Of a DNA stretch of 64,000 bases, positions 33,798 through 42,575 are shown piece after piece (position 1 is the first letter of the stretch; every line of letters begins with the position of its first letter). Below the pieces are notes generated by a model, which did not search any database, was not told the origin of the DNA, and saw only the letters and a program-made list of their open reading frames with translations. The position numbers and the translations under genes were made by a program. Source of the DNA: Vibrio fortis (lineage in GTDB: Bacteria; Pseudomonadota; Gammaproteobacteria; Enterobacterales; Vibrionaceae); assembly GCF_000695685.1 (NCBI RefSeq), contig NZ_JFFR01000012.1, forward strand, positions 186,001 through 250,000. Direction: 5' to 3'.

Positions 33798-34607
33798 ATG
33801 CAAAAAGTGATTCTGATTACGGGCGCTACTGATGGCATTGGCTTTGAAACAGCAAAAACACTGGTTGAACAAGGTCATCACGTTCTGTTGCACGGTCGTA
33901 ATCCACAAAAATTAAAAGACGTTGAACAAAAGCTCGCGAACATTTCAGACACAGCAAAGATTGAAAGCTATGTGACGGATTTATCGATATTGGCGGACGT
34001 AGAAGCATTGGCGAGCAAGTTATTAGCAGAGCAGTCTAAACTCGACGTGCTGATTAATAATGCGGGTGTCTTCAATACGTCAAACCCAATCACTTCAGAT
34101 GATTTGGATGTGCGCTTTGTGGTCAATACTCTCGCACCATATTACCTAACTAAACGATTACTACCACTGTTAGACAGCTCAAGCCGAGTGGTGAACCTAT
34201 CTTCTGCAGCTCAAGCGCCGGTGAGTATTGATGCGCTAGAGGGTCGTAAACCACTGTCAGATGGAGAAGCCTATGCACAAAGTAAGCTCGCTATCACTAT
34301 GTGGACTCGCGAAATGGCAAACGAGTTAGCAGACAATGGTCCAATGGTTGTGGCGGTGAACCCAGCCTCACTACTTGGCAGTAAAATGGTAAAAGATGCC
34401 TACGGAATTGCGGGCGGTGACTTAAGCATTGGCTCAGATATCTTGGTACGCGCATCGCTATCCGATGAGTTTGCGAACGCTCATGGCAAATATTTCGATA
34501 ACGATAATGGGGTATTTGCAAACCCACATCCAGATGCTACTCATGGCAATAAATCGCAACTGGTGGTTGAGTCGATTGAACACACGCTTGCACAGAAGCT
34601 AGCTTAA
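33798..34607 (+). CDS. Short-chain dehydrogenase/reductase
   Basis: 269-residue SDR. Cofactor motif TGATDGIG near residues 8-15, NNAG at about 88-91 and the catalytic YAQSK (Y-x3-K) near 160. The downstream serine lies in VNLSSAAQ. It resembles the retinol-dehydrogenase-like bacterial SDRs. The substrate cannot be read from sequence. AAGGAAT precedes the ATG. It appears to be a single gene with a terminator after it; the convergent LysR gene may or may not be related. Confidence 0.87.
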   Translation: MQKVILITGATDGIGFETAKTLVEQGHHVLLHGRNPQKLKDVEQKLANISDTAKIESYVTDLSILADVEALASKLLAEQSKLDVLINNAGVFNTSNPITSDDLDVRFVVNTLAPYYLTKRLLPLLDSSSRVVNLSSAAQAPVSIDALEGRKPLSDGEAYAQSKLAITMWTREMANELADNGPMVVAVNPASLLGSKMVKDAYGIAGGDLSIGSDILVRASLSDEFANAHGKYFDNDNGVFANPHPDATHGNKSQLVVESIEHTLAQKLA

Positions 34608-34632
34608 GCGAATTACGAACAGCGAATACAAT

Positions 34633-34657
34633 AAAGCCCGCTACGATGCGGGCTTTT
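34633..34657 (+). terminator. Terminator downstream of the SDR gene
   Basis: Stem AAGCCCG / CGGGCTT with TTTT tail between the convergent SDR and LysR genes. Confidence 0.75.
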
Positions 34658-34680
34658 CACATTTGACTGTCAACCCGAAA

Positions 34681-35574
34681 CTACATATCCCAGTAAGGTG
34701 GCGTCCCATAGTGCTCAGAGAAGTAATCAATGAATGCACGCACTTTCGGCGCCAATAGACGCGAACTAGGATAGACAGCCCAAATAGATGGCTCAGATGT
34801 GAGCGGGTAGTCGTCTAACACGCGAACAAGCTCACCACTTTTTAGCTTATCGTAAACACACCATGTTGAGGCAATGGCGAGACCGATTCCGCCAATAGCA
34901 GCATCTCTCAGAGCCTCACCATTATCAGTACGAAATGGACCATTCGCTTTTACAGTGACAGGCCCTGTCTCAGTCTGAAACGTCCAGTTCTCAAGCCCAA
35001 TCAAACTGTTACACTGATGATCGTTTAGGTCTTGTGGAGTGACTGGTTTACCATATTTGATTAAGTAATCAGGAGAGGCACAGATAATACGATCATCCGG
35101 CGCAAGTTTTCGAGCAATCAAAGAAGAGTCTTTGAGCTCAGAGATACGAATCGCAATATCAAAGCCACCCTCGACCATATCGACCACTGTGTCAGACAAT
35201 CTCAAGTCAACCTTAAGCCCCGGGTAAGCTTCCATAAAACCTGCCAACGCAGGCACTAAATGCAAGCGACCAAATGACGCCGATGCCGTTACCCTAAGCG
35301 TGCCCGTTGGAGATTCACTGCCAACGCCAATTGCCGAGCGAGCGGCATCTACGCTAGACAACACCTCTTCGGCATGGGGTAGAAATGCTTGCCCCTCTTC
35401 AGTCAATGACACTTTACGGGTAGTACGATGCACGAGGCGCACACCCAAATTGTCTTCGAGCTTACTGATATGCGAACTTGCAACCGCTGGTGACAGCCCG
35501 AGCTCTTGCCCAGCCATACTGATATTATGAGTCGAAGCTAAACGAACAAACAATTTCAGGTGTTCAATATTCAT
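34681..35574 (-). CDS. LysR-family regulator
   Basis: 297-residue regulator. Winged helix MNIEHLKLFVRLASTHNISMAGQELGLSPAVASSHISKLE, effector domain from GTLRVTASASFGRLHLVPAL onward. The wording places it in the CrgA-like LysR branch, many of which control nearby oxidoreductases. The closest such gene is the convergent SDR at 33798, but no shared promoter exists, so the target is unknown. Confidence 0.88.
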   Translation of the reverse strand: MNIEHLKLFVRLASTHNISMAGQELGLSPAVASSHISKLEDNLGVRLVHRTTRKVSLTEEGQAFLPHAEEVLSSVDAARSAIGVGSESPTGTLRVTASASFGRLHLVPALAGFMEAYPGLKVDLRLSDTVVDMVEGGFDIAIRISELKDSSLIARKLAPDDRIICASPDYLIKYGKPVTPQDLNDHQCNSLIGLENWTFQTETGPVTVKANGPFRTDNGEALRDAAIGGIGLAIASTWCVYDKLKSGELVRVLDDYPLTSEPSIWAVYPSSRLLAPKVRAFIDYFSEHYGTPPYWDM

Positions 35575-35680
35575 CTGATTACCAACAAAAACTTGAAAGT
35601 CATAATTTAATACTGATTATTATGCTTGGTTTTCAAAGTAATACAATCTCTATACCGTACAAGTTCTGCTACCTCAGGCA

Positions 35681-35705
35681 CAAAAAAAGCTCCCGAAGGA
35701 GCTTA
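35681..35705 (-). terminator. Terminator of the YdcH-like gene
   Basis: Stem AGCTCC-CGAA-GGAGCT. On the minus strand it is followed by TTTTTTT (the A-run at 35680-35687 on the plus strand). It lies about 30 bases past the stop at 35736. Confidence 0.75.
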
Positions 35706-35735
35706 GTCATTGTGTTTGCTTTATCACTATCTTGG

Positions 35736-35972
35736 TTAGGCGGTTAGTCGCGCATAAAGCGAGTCTTTAAGCACTGAACGGTCGTGCTTCATTTGGTGCA
35801 TTTGACCATCTTCAATCGGCGAGCCGTTTAGCTCCAATTTACGAATCTCTTTATCTAAGTCGTTGTAGGTTTTCATGTCAGTCGCAAAATTTTCATTATC
35901 CTCTGCAAGCTGAGCAATTTTATCTTTCATTTCTGGGAATTCATGAATAAGAGAGTGGTTTTCACCTAGCAT
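35736..35972 (-). CDS. YdcH-family protein (DUF465)
   Basis: 78-residue helical, highly charged protein. The family outline is clear: HSLIHEFPEMKDKIAQLAEDNENFATDMKTYNDLDKEIRKLE and a later MHQMKHDRSVLKD. It is likely to form a coiled-coil hairpin. Function of the family is unknown. AAAGGAAAG precedes the ATG. Single gene with its own terminator. Confidence 0.85.
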   Translation of the reverse strand: MLGENHSLIHEFPEMKDKIAQLAEDNENFATDMKTYNDLDKEIRKLELNGSPIEDGQMHQMKHDRSVLKDSLYARLTA

Positions 35973-36146
35973 AGAGACCTCTTTCCTTTTGTAGAGCCTT
36001 CAGGCTGAAATTAGAGAATGTGTCATAAATACCTTAGCAACTGAGTGCTAAAAACGATGAGATCCAGCACACAGCATCGAACAATATTTAGGCACAAATC
36101 GTATTTAAATTAGACGAGAGCGAACGCCTCGCTCCCGCCGGCCTCA

Positions 36147-37019
36147 TTACCAAGAATAGGTTTGGATGATGTTATGTGCAGCCATCGGATTGCTGTCGAT
36201 GGCGTGGTTTACGCGCGCTAAGAATTGCTCGCGAGAATCCAACAAATATCCTTTCTGAGGCACAATATTGTTGCCATGATCGCCCCAGTAGAAAGTATCT
36301 ATCTCTAAGTTTTCAAGTAGATACTTTTCTTCTTCAAGGATTTGCAATTGTGTCGGCATAATGAACGTACCGTCTTTGACCTCTTGTTCCATCACGGTTC
36401 CCGGTTGAATCGCAAGGGCCATTGGTGCAATGTGTTCCGGCTTGGTGATGTTCAAAATACGCGTGGTCTCGATGATGTGCGCTTTAGAGCGTTCACGACC
36501 ACCTAAGCCAAAGATAAACGACAGCAGTACTTCGATGCCTGCTTCTTTCGCCATCGTCATACCTTCAATTGCTTGCTCTTGACTCATGCGTTTTTTAATA
36601 CGGTCGAGTACCACTGGATCGCCAGATTCTAGGCCGCAATAAGCCATATCAAGACCTGCACTTTTCAGCTCTTTCAACTCTGCAACACTCTTACGACGAA
36701 AATCGTTCAACCCACTATATAAAGAGATTCTTTGGCTCTCTGGAAAGGTGTGCTTGAGCTTATTCAGTACCTTCAACAAGTAGTCGGTGCGCGCTGCCAT
36801 AACATTGCCATCGGTTAAGAAAATCGACTCAACGTATGGGTAGATCTGACGTGCCTCTTCAATATCTTTAAACACATCCTCGATATCACGCACCTTAAAG
36901 CGCTTATCATCAAACATGCTACAGAACGTACAAGTATTAATGCTGCATCCGAGTGTGGTTTGAATCAGGATGCTGCGAGCCTCAATCCAAGGGCGGTAGA
37001 TTTTTCCCTCATATTGCAT
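36147..37019 (-). CDS. Radical SAM protein
   Basis: 290-residue protein with a radical SAM core and no obvious accessory domain. The iron-sulfur motif is C25-x4-C30-x2-C33 (TTLGCSINTCTFCSMF). The CX4CX2C spacing differs from the standard CX3CX2C. Further core elements are FLTDGNVMAAR (near residue 67), YCGLESGDPVVLDRI (the SAM-binding GE-like strand) and SFIFGLGGRER. It looks like the COG1032-related group of stand-alone proteins whose substrate is unknown. Single gene on the minus strand. Confidence 0.85.
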   Translation of the reverse strand: MQYEGKIYRPWIEARSILIQTTLGCSINTCTFCSMFDDKRFKVRDIEDVFKDIEEARQIYPYVESIFLTDGNVMAARTDYLLKVLNKLKHTFPESQRISLYSGLNDFRRKSVAELKELKSAGLDMAYCGLESGDPVVLDRIKKRMSQEQAIEGMTMAKEAGIEVLLSFIFGLGGRERSKAHIIETTRILNITKPEHIAPMALAIQPGTVMEQEVKDGTFIMPTQLQILEEEKYLLENLEIDTFYWGDHGNNIVPQKGYLLDSREQFLARVNHAIDSNPMAAHNIIQTYSW

Positions 37020-37150
37020 AGTGGTGTCTCCAGTTACGCGCTCTAAATGATGCCCAATTGGCGGAGCGCTGTTTTGTTGCGGAGAAGTCTAACAATGAGG
37101 AATTAAATTGATAATAGATAGGAATATGGAATCAGTTTATAGATTTTAAA

Positions 37151-37184
37151 TAAAATACCCTCAGCAGAAAGTGAGGGTATTTAT
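37151..37184 (-). terminator. Terminator of the small lipoprotein gene
   Basis: Eleven-pair stem AAATACCCTCA / TGAGGGTATTT with an eight-base loop. On the minus strand it is followed by TATTTAAAATC. It lies 33 bases past the stop codon at 37215. Confidence 0.75.
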
Positions 37185-37214
37185 GCCATTGCGACAGAAA
37201 AGAACAAAAAAAAG

Positions 37215-37331
37215 TTAGTGATCGCAACCCCCTGTATGCTCCCAACCACTCTCTTCTCCAGCTGAAGAAGAACCCGTTGACTGACACCCCGCGGCAAACA
37301 GCAAAGTTAAAGACAGAAAAAACCATTTCAT
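37215..37331 (-). CDS. Tiny putative lipoprotein (38 residues)
   Basis: A short gene with a strong ribosome site: GGAGGT lies seven bases before the ATG at 37331. The product begins MKWFFLSLTLLFAAGC, a signal peptide ending in a lipobox-like FAAGC with Cys16 as the lipid site. The mature part is QSTGSSSAGEESGW and a short HTGGCDH tail with a second cysteine, 22 residues after lipidation. Its own terminator follows. Position +2 is Q, compatible with outer-membrane sorting. Function unknown; similar tiny lipoproteins may exist in other vibrios, which I cannot check. The lipobox lacks the usual Leu at -3, the main caveat. Confidence 0.7.
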   Translation of the reverse strand: MKWFFLSLTLLFAAGCQSTGSSSAGEESGWEHTGGCDH

Positions 37332-37614
37332 AATTTGACCTCCATATTCATTCGATAGAGCTTGATAAACAATACAATTCATAGACTCCATCTATATCCG
37401 ACCTAGCAAGCACGGAAAAACTTTCATCTAGATTTAAAAAAGACAAACTTAAGGGACAGTGGGAGCGTTTCTACAAGCTCATTCTTCTCACTGTGTCGTC
37501 GCATGCCACTATTATTGGCACGATCAGATTGCTTGTTGTCGTGATCGGATATTACCTAGATCGCTGCAGTGGCTAATATGTGAACACACCACGAGACAGC
37601 ACAAAGGTAGCATC

Positions 37615-38325
37615 ATGACAAAAACAGTACTTATCACAGGCGCATCAAACGGAATTGGTTTAGAACTCGCAAAAATTCATGCTGAAAAGGGCAATGACTT
37701 AGTCGTCGTCGCTCGTTCAGAAGACAAACTTAACGCTCTTAAGCAACAATTGGAAAATGCTTACTCGGTCAGCGTAGAGGTGATTGCAAAAGACCTCTCT
37801 TTACCCGAATCCGCTCAGCAAGTATTTAATTACACGCAAGCTAAAGAACTTCAAATCGATACACTGATCAACAACGCTGGCTTTGGTGGACACGGTAAGT
37901 TTGCAGACCGTGAGTTGGCTGATGAGCAGTCGATGATGCAAGTCAACATGGTGACTCTGACTAACCTAACCCACCTTTACTTACAGGGCATGGTTGAGCG
38001 CAATTATGGCCAAATCCTTAACGTGTCATCGACCGCTTCTTTCATGCCCGGCCCATTGCAGGCGGTGTATTACGCAACCAAAGCGTACGTAACGTCATTT
38101 AGCCAAGCGATAGCGGAAGAGGTCAAAGACCACAACATCAGCGTCACCGCACTCTGCCCTGGAGCGGTCGATACCGGTTTTGTTGAAGCTGGTAATCTCG
38201 ATGGTGTCGACATCTGGAAAAATGCTAAATCCGCACGTTCCGTCGCTGAGTGCGGTTATGAAGCGATTCAAAAGCGTGAGCTTGTCGCTTTCAATGAGGC
38301 ACCTCTTAAATTTATGATTAATTAG
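37615..38325 (+). CDS. Short-chain dehydrogenase, C-terminus cut by an in-frame amber codon
   Basis: 236 residues as written. The ATG at 37615 follows AAAGGTAG; the cofactor motif TGASNGIG is at residues 9-16, NNAG near 85 and the catalytic YYATK near 155. The frame meets TAG at 38323-38325 after KFMIN. Reading on in the same frame gives IIPLLPRKTALKISRQAMEK and then N before a TAA at 38389-38391, a plausible C-terminus for this SDR group, where a tryptophan usually sits at the TAG position. So a TGG-to-TAG change has probably removed about 22 residues. The active site is intact, so partial function may remain. The AraC gene starts 26 bases after the TAA. Confidence 0.85.
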   Translation: MTKTVLITGASNGIGLELAKIHAEKGNDLVVVARSEDKLNALKQQLENAYSVSVEVIAKDLSLPESAQQVFNYTQAKELQIDTLINNAGFGGHGKFADRELADEQSMMQVNMVTLTNLTHLYLQGMVERNYGQILNVSSTASFMPGPLQAVYYATKAYVTSFSQAIAEEVKDHNISVTALCPGAVDTGFVEAGNLDGVDIWKNAKSARSVAECGYEAIQKRELVAFNEAPLKFMIN

Positions 38326-38417
38326 ATTATCCCTCTTTTGCCACGCAAGACCGCGCTTAAGATTTCTCGTCAAGCGATGGAAAAGAACTAAACCTGTTTT
38401 AAAGTGAGGCAAAAGAG

Positions 38418-39404
38418 ATGAAACGAGCCAGTAAATTCACCATTCCACCCAATTGGAAAGTGCTCTTTAATGACCTAGGTCTGGATATTCACGAAATACT
38501 GGCTCATGCAGGTCTTCCTCAAGGGCTCTTTGAGCAACAAAAAGTGCAACTGACTCCTGCCCAATACTTCCAAATTTGGCATGGCATCGAAGCCGCTTCT
38601 CACGGGACAGAAATGCCACTCAAACTTGCGGAAGTACTGAGTTTTGAATCATGTGATGTGCCAATCTATGCGGCAATGTGCAGCGATAATCTCAACGCTG
38701 CACTGGTGCGCTTGCGTGATTACAAACCGTTAATTGGGCCGATGATACTCGATATCGAAAAGGACAATACTGCGACGCAGCTTACCTTGGGTTGCTATGG
38801 GTACGATGGGGAATTGCCCAAAACACTCAACCTAACCGAAATGGTCTTCATGACGCAGTTAGCGAGAATGGCGACTCGCACACATGTTCAACCTCTGATG
38901 GTTGTGTTGCCAGACTTACCTAACCAACTCGCAGCATACGAAGCGTATTTTGGATGTGAAATACAACAAGGGGATTTGGCTCAGATTTGCTTCAGAGCCA
39001 CCGATGCTAATGCTCCTTTCCTGACCCAAAATCAGGCGATGCTCAATATGTTTGATAATGAGCTAAAGCAAAGATTGGAAGCGCAGCAGGCAGAAAACAC
39101 CACACTTGATCGTGTCTCTACGGTTTTGGTTGGTTCTCTACCACAAGGAGAGAGCAGTATTGAGTATGTGGCAAAACAGTTAGCTATGAGTAAGCGAACC
39201 CTGCAACGAAAGCTATCGGAAGAGAACTACAGCTATCAATGTTTACTCAAAAAAGTACGTCAGGAATTGGCCGACTACTATTTACAACAAACTCAACTTC
39301 CTATTATCGAGGTCTCATTTTTATTGGGATTCCAAGAGACCAACTCTTTTATTAGAGCTTACAGCAGCTGGACTGGAACTACGCCTAGCCAAGTTCGAGG
39401 CTAA
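38418..39404 (+). CDS. AraC-family regulator (ligand domain plus HTH_18)
   Basis: 328-residue regulator. The N-terminal 200 residues form the arabinose-binding-like ligand domain (PF12625 type) with EILAHAGLPQGLFEQQ and QYFQIWHGIE. The C-terminal DNA-binding domain has YVAKQLAMSKRTLQRKLSEE and PIIEVSFLLGFQETNSFIRAYSSWTGTTPSQVR. GAGGCAAAAGAG precedes the ATG. It directly follows the interrupted SDR gene and is probably co-transcribed with it. Related regulators control fatty-acid or amino-acid use; the ligand here is unknown. Confidence 0.88.
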   Translation: MKRASKFTIPPNWKVLFNDLGLDIHEILAHAGLPQGLFEQQKVQLTPAQYFQIWHGIEAASHGTEMPLKLAEVLSFESCDVPIYAAMCSDNLNAALVRLRDYKPLIGPMILDIEKDNTATQLTLGCYGYDGELPKTLNLTEMVFMTQLARMATRTHVQPLMVVLPDLPNQLAAYEAYFGCEIQQGDLAQICFRATDANAPFLTQNQAMLNMFDNELKQRLEAQQAENTTLDRVSTVLVGSLPQGESSIEYVAKQLAMSKRTLQRKLSEENYSYQCLLKKVRQELADYYLQQTQLPIIEVSFLLGFQETNSFIRAYSSWTGTTPSQVRG

Positions 39405-39426
39405 TGCCGCTTTAAACACTTATGAT

Positions 39427-39458
39427 AAAAATGGGACAGCCATGCTATCCCATTTTTA
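39427..39458 (+). terminator. Terminator downstream of the AraC gene
   Basis: Ten-pair stem AAAAATGGGA / TCCCATTTTT with an eleven-base loop. Confidence 0.75.
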
Positions 39459-39517
39459 CTCGAGCTCTCGCAAGCAAAGTGATGGTTTTGTTTTTGTACG
39501 CGACGCTCGAGCTAAAA

Positions 39518-40729
39518 TCAGCTCGCGACCTTATTCGTTGCTTGTGTCTTCGATTGTCTTGTCCAAAATGCCAAAGTAACGATCACCCCTGAAAAAGCAA
39601 TACAAAGATAAATCGGGTACAGTGGGTTAATCACAACGCTGAATGCCAACATCGCCGCGACTCCATAACCTATAGTGTGAGACATTGAGATATAACCAGC
39701 CACCGTCCCCGGCGAGCTGCTCCACTTATCGGTTGCTGACGCAGTATAAGCAGGCACCAGTAATGCAGCGCCAACAGAGGTCACAGCCATCGCCAATCCA
39801 AAGGTCAATAAATGAGGAATGGTGAACAACGACATTCCAATGAGGAAGGCGATTGAACCAATCCAGTACATCATTCGAGGCGTCACCCTCTCTTTTTTCA
39901 CAATCCATACCTGGGAAAACAGTGTCATTGAAGCACTGATGCTCAATAAAATACCGATCGCGTCGCTTAGTTTCTCTGAGGGCCATTCAGTAAATGAATA
40001 GATCAAAGGCGATAAACCGTATTGCAATAACGCAACCGATGCACAAAGTAGCAGCCCAGTAATAAGGTACGGTGATAAGCTTTTATTAGGTAACCAAGAT
40101 TCGCGATTTATATTATTAGAAATAGAGGACTCGACCTTTGGAATAGGCATTATTAACGCAAAAACAAGGGCGATAAATGGCAACAAAACCATCAAAAATA
40201 ACGGTGCAAAAGGATTCAACTTTAGTGCAAAAATAGAAACAATTGGACCCAATAATCGTCCACTACTTAATCCAATACTGACCGCTGTTATCGCCTTTAA
40301 TCTATGTTGTTCTCCGCATAATATTATTGCCCAATGCTGGCTCGCAGGTACCATTCCAGAGACGGTGCATCCATAAATAACCCTTGCGATAATTAGCCCG
40401 ACAAAACATAACGTTACATTGTTTTCCCCCGATAGACTCATCATAGAGAACACGGCAAGCAACAGAAAACTAATGGTCATTCCCACTAGTGCTTGGATAA
40501 CCACTCGATTTGGGCCATGTTTATCGCTATATCGTCCCCAAAACGGGGCTGATGGGAGAAATAGTAAACTTCCTACAGCAATCAGAGCAGACCATGCAGG
40601 CAGGTCAAAGGCCGACTGCTCTACCAAAAATGGCAGTGATACAAGTAACCCATTTTGCCCAACTCCCATCAGGGCGGAAATAAGGCCAATCGACATTAAG
40701 TGAAAATTTTTATTATTTATTGCTAACAT
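39518..40729 (-). CDS. MFS transporter divergent from the siderophore ABC genes
   Basis: 403-residue major facilitator with 12 predicted helices. Motif A is PFWGRYSDKHGPNRVV after the second helix. It is divergent from the vatC-like gene across a 151-base region holding a shared Fur box. Possible roles are export of a siderophore, export of the desferri form after iron release, or import of an intact ferric siderophore; similar MFS proteins are found in several siderophore loci. No biosynthetic genes are nearby, so recycling or xenosiderophore traffic is the better guess. Confidence 0.83.
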   Translation of the reverse strand: MLAINNKNFHLMSIGLISALMGVGQNGLLVSLPFLVEQSAFDLPAWSALIAVGSLLFLPSAPFWGRYSDKHGPNRVVIQALVGMTISFLLLAVFSMMSLSGENNVTLCFVGLIIARVIYGCTVSGMVPASQHWAIILCGEQHRLKAITAVSIGLSSGRLLGPIVSIFALKLNPFAPLFLMVLLPFIALVFALIMPIPKVESSISNNINRESWLPNKSLSPYLITGLLLCASVALLQYGLSPLIYSFTEWPSEKLSDAIGILLSISASMTLFSQVWIVKKERVTPRMMYWIGSIAFLIGMSLFTIPHLLTFGLAMAVTSVGAALLVPAYTASATDKWSSSPGTVAGYISMSHTIGYGVAAMLAFSVVINPLYPIYLCIAFSGVIVTLAFWTRQSKTQATNKVAS

Positions 40730-40803
40730 AATTTAAGGGCGTAAATAAGAGTGAATAAACTCGAAATGAAAAACGCCAGATCAGAATTTATTATTATTGA
40801 TTA

Positions 40804-40818
40804 TGTGAATAATTATCA
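40804..40818. promoter_or_regulatory. Fur box between the MFS and vatC-like genes
   Basis: On the minus strand TGATAATTATTCACA matches the 7-1-7 Fur model at 12 of 14 positions. It is 75 bases from the MFS start and 63 bases from the vatC-like start, so one site could control both. Confidence 0.75.
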
Positions 40819-40880
40819 TTTTAATTTCATTGTGCTAACATTAACGGCTCTTTACCTATAACTCAACTTCATATTTCATT

Positions 40881-41648
40881 ATGTATCAGCTTACCAATGC
40901 ATCATTTGAAATCGACGGTAAGACAATTCTCTCTCCTACGAGCCTGAATTTTGAGCCTAAAAAAGTCACGACATTACTCGGCCATAATGGGTGCGGAAAG
41001 TCGACTTTAATTAAGTTATTAAGCCGTCAAAATAGTCCTACTCAAGGGCAAGTTTCCTTTAATCAAAAACCACTCTCGTCGTTCAGTCACCTTGAGTTTG
41101 CGCACCAAGTCGCTTACCTACCTCAGCACCCACCGATCACCGATGGTGTAACTGTACGCGAGTTAGTTTGCTTTGGTCGTTATCCATGGAAAGGCGCATT
41201 TGGGCGTTACAGCAAAGATGACTACGCAATCGTCGATGAAGCGATTGAGAAAGTAGGATTAAGCGAATTTTCTCAACGCTTCGTCGCCACACTATCGGGA
41301 GGCGAGAGGCAGCGTGCTTGGGTCGCGATGTTATTAGCTCAACAAAGCCAATGCATCTTACTTGATGAACCCACATCAGCGCTCGATGTTGCTCACCAGC
41401 ACGAGCTCTTAGCATTGATTCGCGAGCTTAATCAGTCATTAGGTCTGACCGTAATAATGGTACTGCACGACGTAAACATGGCCGCTAAGTTCAGTGACCA
41501 TCTGATTGCATTACACTCTGGTCAAGTCATAGCGTCAGGTACCCCTCAAGAGATGATGACTCCAGAGACGCTCACCAAGATCTACGGTATGGAGCTCGCA
41601 CTTTTCAGTCATCCAATAACAGGTCAACCGATCAGCTACATCCCATAA
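40881..41648 (+). CDS. vatC: Ferric siderophore ABC transporter, ATPase (VatC/FhuC-like)
   Basis: 255-residue ATPase. Walker A GHNGCGKST at residues 34-42, the signature LSGGERQ at 138-144, Walker B with LLDEPTSALD at 160-169, and the switch histidine in VLHDVNMA. It belongs to the FhuC/FepC group that powers uptake of iron-hydroxamate complexes. The substrate-binding gene follows after 15 bases and the permease overlaps that gene, so the three form an operon. The gene name follows the V. vulnificus aerobactin importer VatCDB on the basis of gene order; FhuC would serve equally. Confidence 0.88.
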   Translation: MYQLTNASFEIDGKTILSPTSLNFEPKKVTTLLGHNGCGKSTLIKLLSRQNSPTQGQVSFNQKPLSSFSHLEFAHQVAYLPQHPPITDGVTVRELVCFGRYPWKGAFGRYSKDDYAIVDEAIEKVGLSEFSQRFVATLSGGERQRAWVAMLLAQQSQCILLDEPTSALDVAHQHELLALIRELNQSLGLTVIMVLHDVNMAAKFSDHLIALHSGQVIASGTPQEMMTPETLTKIYGMELALFSHPITGQPISYIP

Positions 41649-41663
41649 GAAAAGGAACGTGTT

Positions 41664-42575
41664 GTGAAAAAATTCTTTACTCTGCTTGTGTGCACTTTCA
41701 GTCTCAATGCTCATGCCTTAGACGTGACTCATGAGATGGGCACCACTAGCTTCGAAACCACACCAACGAAAATAGTCGCACTGGATTGGGCTCTATCTGA
41801 AACCGTTCTAAGTTTAGGTGTCGATCTCGAAGGTATTGCTGATGCAGAGGGCTACAAACAATGGGTTGTTCAACCGCAACTTAACGAACAGGCTATCGAT
41901 GTGGGTTCTCGCAGAGAGCCGAACCTTGAACTACTCACCAAACTTCAACCTGATGTCATTTTGATCAGCAAGCACATGGCCGCAGCCTATGAGCCGCTTA
42001 ATAAAATCGCACCGGTATTGGTTTACAGTATCTACAGTGAGAAGAAACAGCCCTTAGAATCGGCAAAATCGGTAACACGCTCATTAGGTGAACTGTTTGA
42101 ACGTGAAGCTCAAGCAAAGCAGGTGATTGCCCAAGCTGAGCAACGCCTTTCAGCAAACGGAGAGCAAATACGCACGGCAGGTAACGCTGTTCAACCACTT
42201 CTTTTCACACGTTTTATCAATGACAAAACAGTGCGAGTTCATAGTGAAGGTTCATTGGCTCAAGACACAATCCAAGCCATGGCACTAAAAAACGATTGGA
42301 GTGAGCAAACCAACCTTTGGGGGTTCAGCACCGCTGGAATTGAGAAACTCGCCGAGCACCAAAAGGCTAACGTTATGATTTTCGGCCCGCTTACCGACAA
42401 CGAGCGCAAGAAACTGACAAGTTCTCCGCTATGGCAAACGATGGCTTTCACTCGCAATGATTCGGTTTTTGAACTTCCAGCTATCTGGACATTTGGTGGA
42501 CTGATCGCAGCACAAAGATTTAGCGATCACATCACCGAGCAATTGACCAACAAACCTTTAAATCAGCAACCATGA
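41664..42575 (+). CDS. vatD: Ferric siderophore-binding protein (VatD/FhuD-like)
   Basis: 303-residue periplasmic binding protein. Starts at GTG after AAGGAA, with signal peptide MKKFFTLLVCTFSLNAHA. The class III fold is visible: TKIVALDWALSETVLSLGVD, the loop LLTKLQPDVILIS and the long connecting helix. It would carry the ferric hydroxamate from the outer-membrane receptor to the permease. Its stop overlaps the permease start (ATGA), so translation is coupled. Confidence 0.88.
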   Translation: MKKFFTLLVCTFSLNAHALDVTHEMGTTSFETTPTKIVALDWALSETVLSLGVDLEGIADAEGYKQWVVQPQLNEQAIDVGSRREPNLELLTKLQPDVILISKHMAAAYEPLNKIAPVLVYSIYSEKKQPLESAKSVTRSLGELFEREAQAKQVIAQAEQRLSANGEQIRTAGNAVQPLLFTRFINDKTVRVHSEGSLAQDTIQAMALKNDWSEQTNLWGFSTAGIEKLAEHQKANVMIFGPLTDNERKKLTSSPLWQTMAFTRNDSVFELPAIWTFGGLIAAQRFSDHITEQLTNKPLNQQP

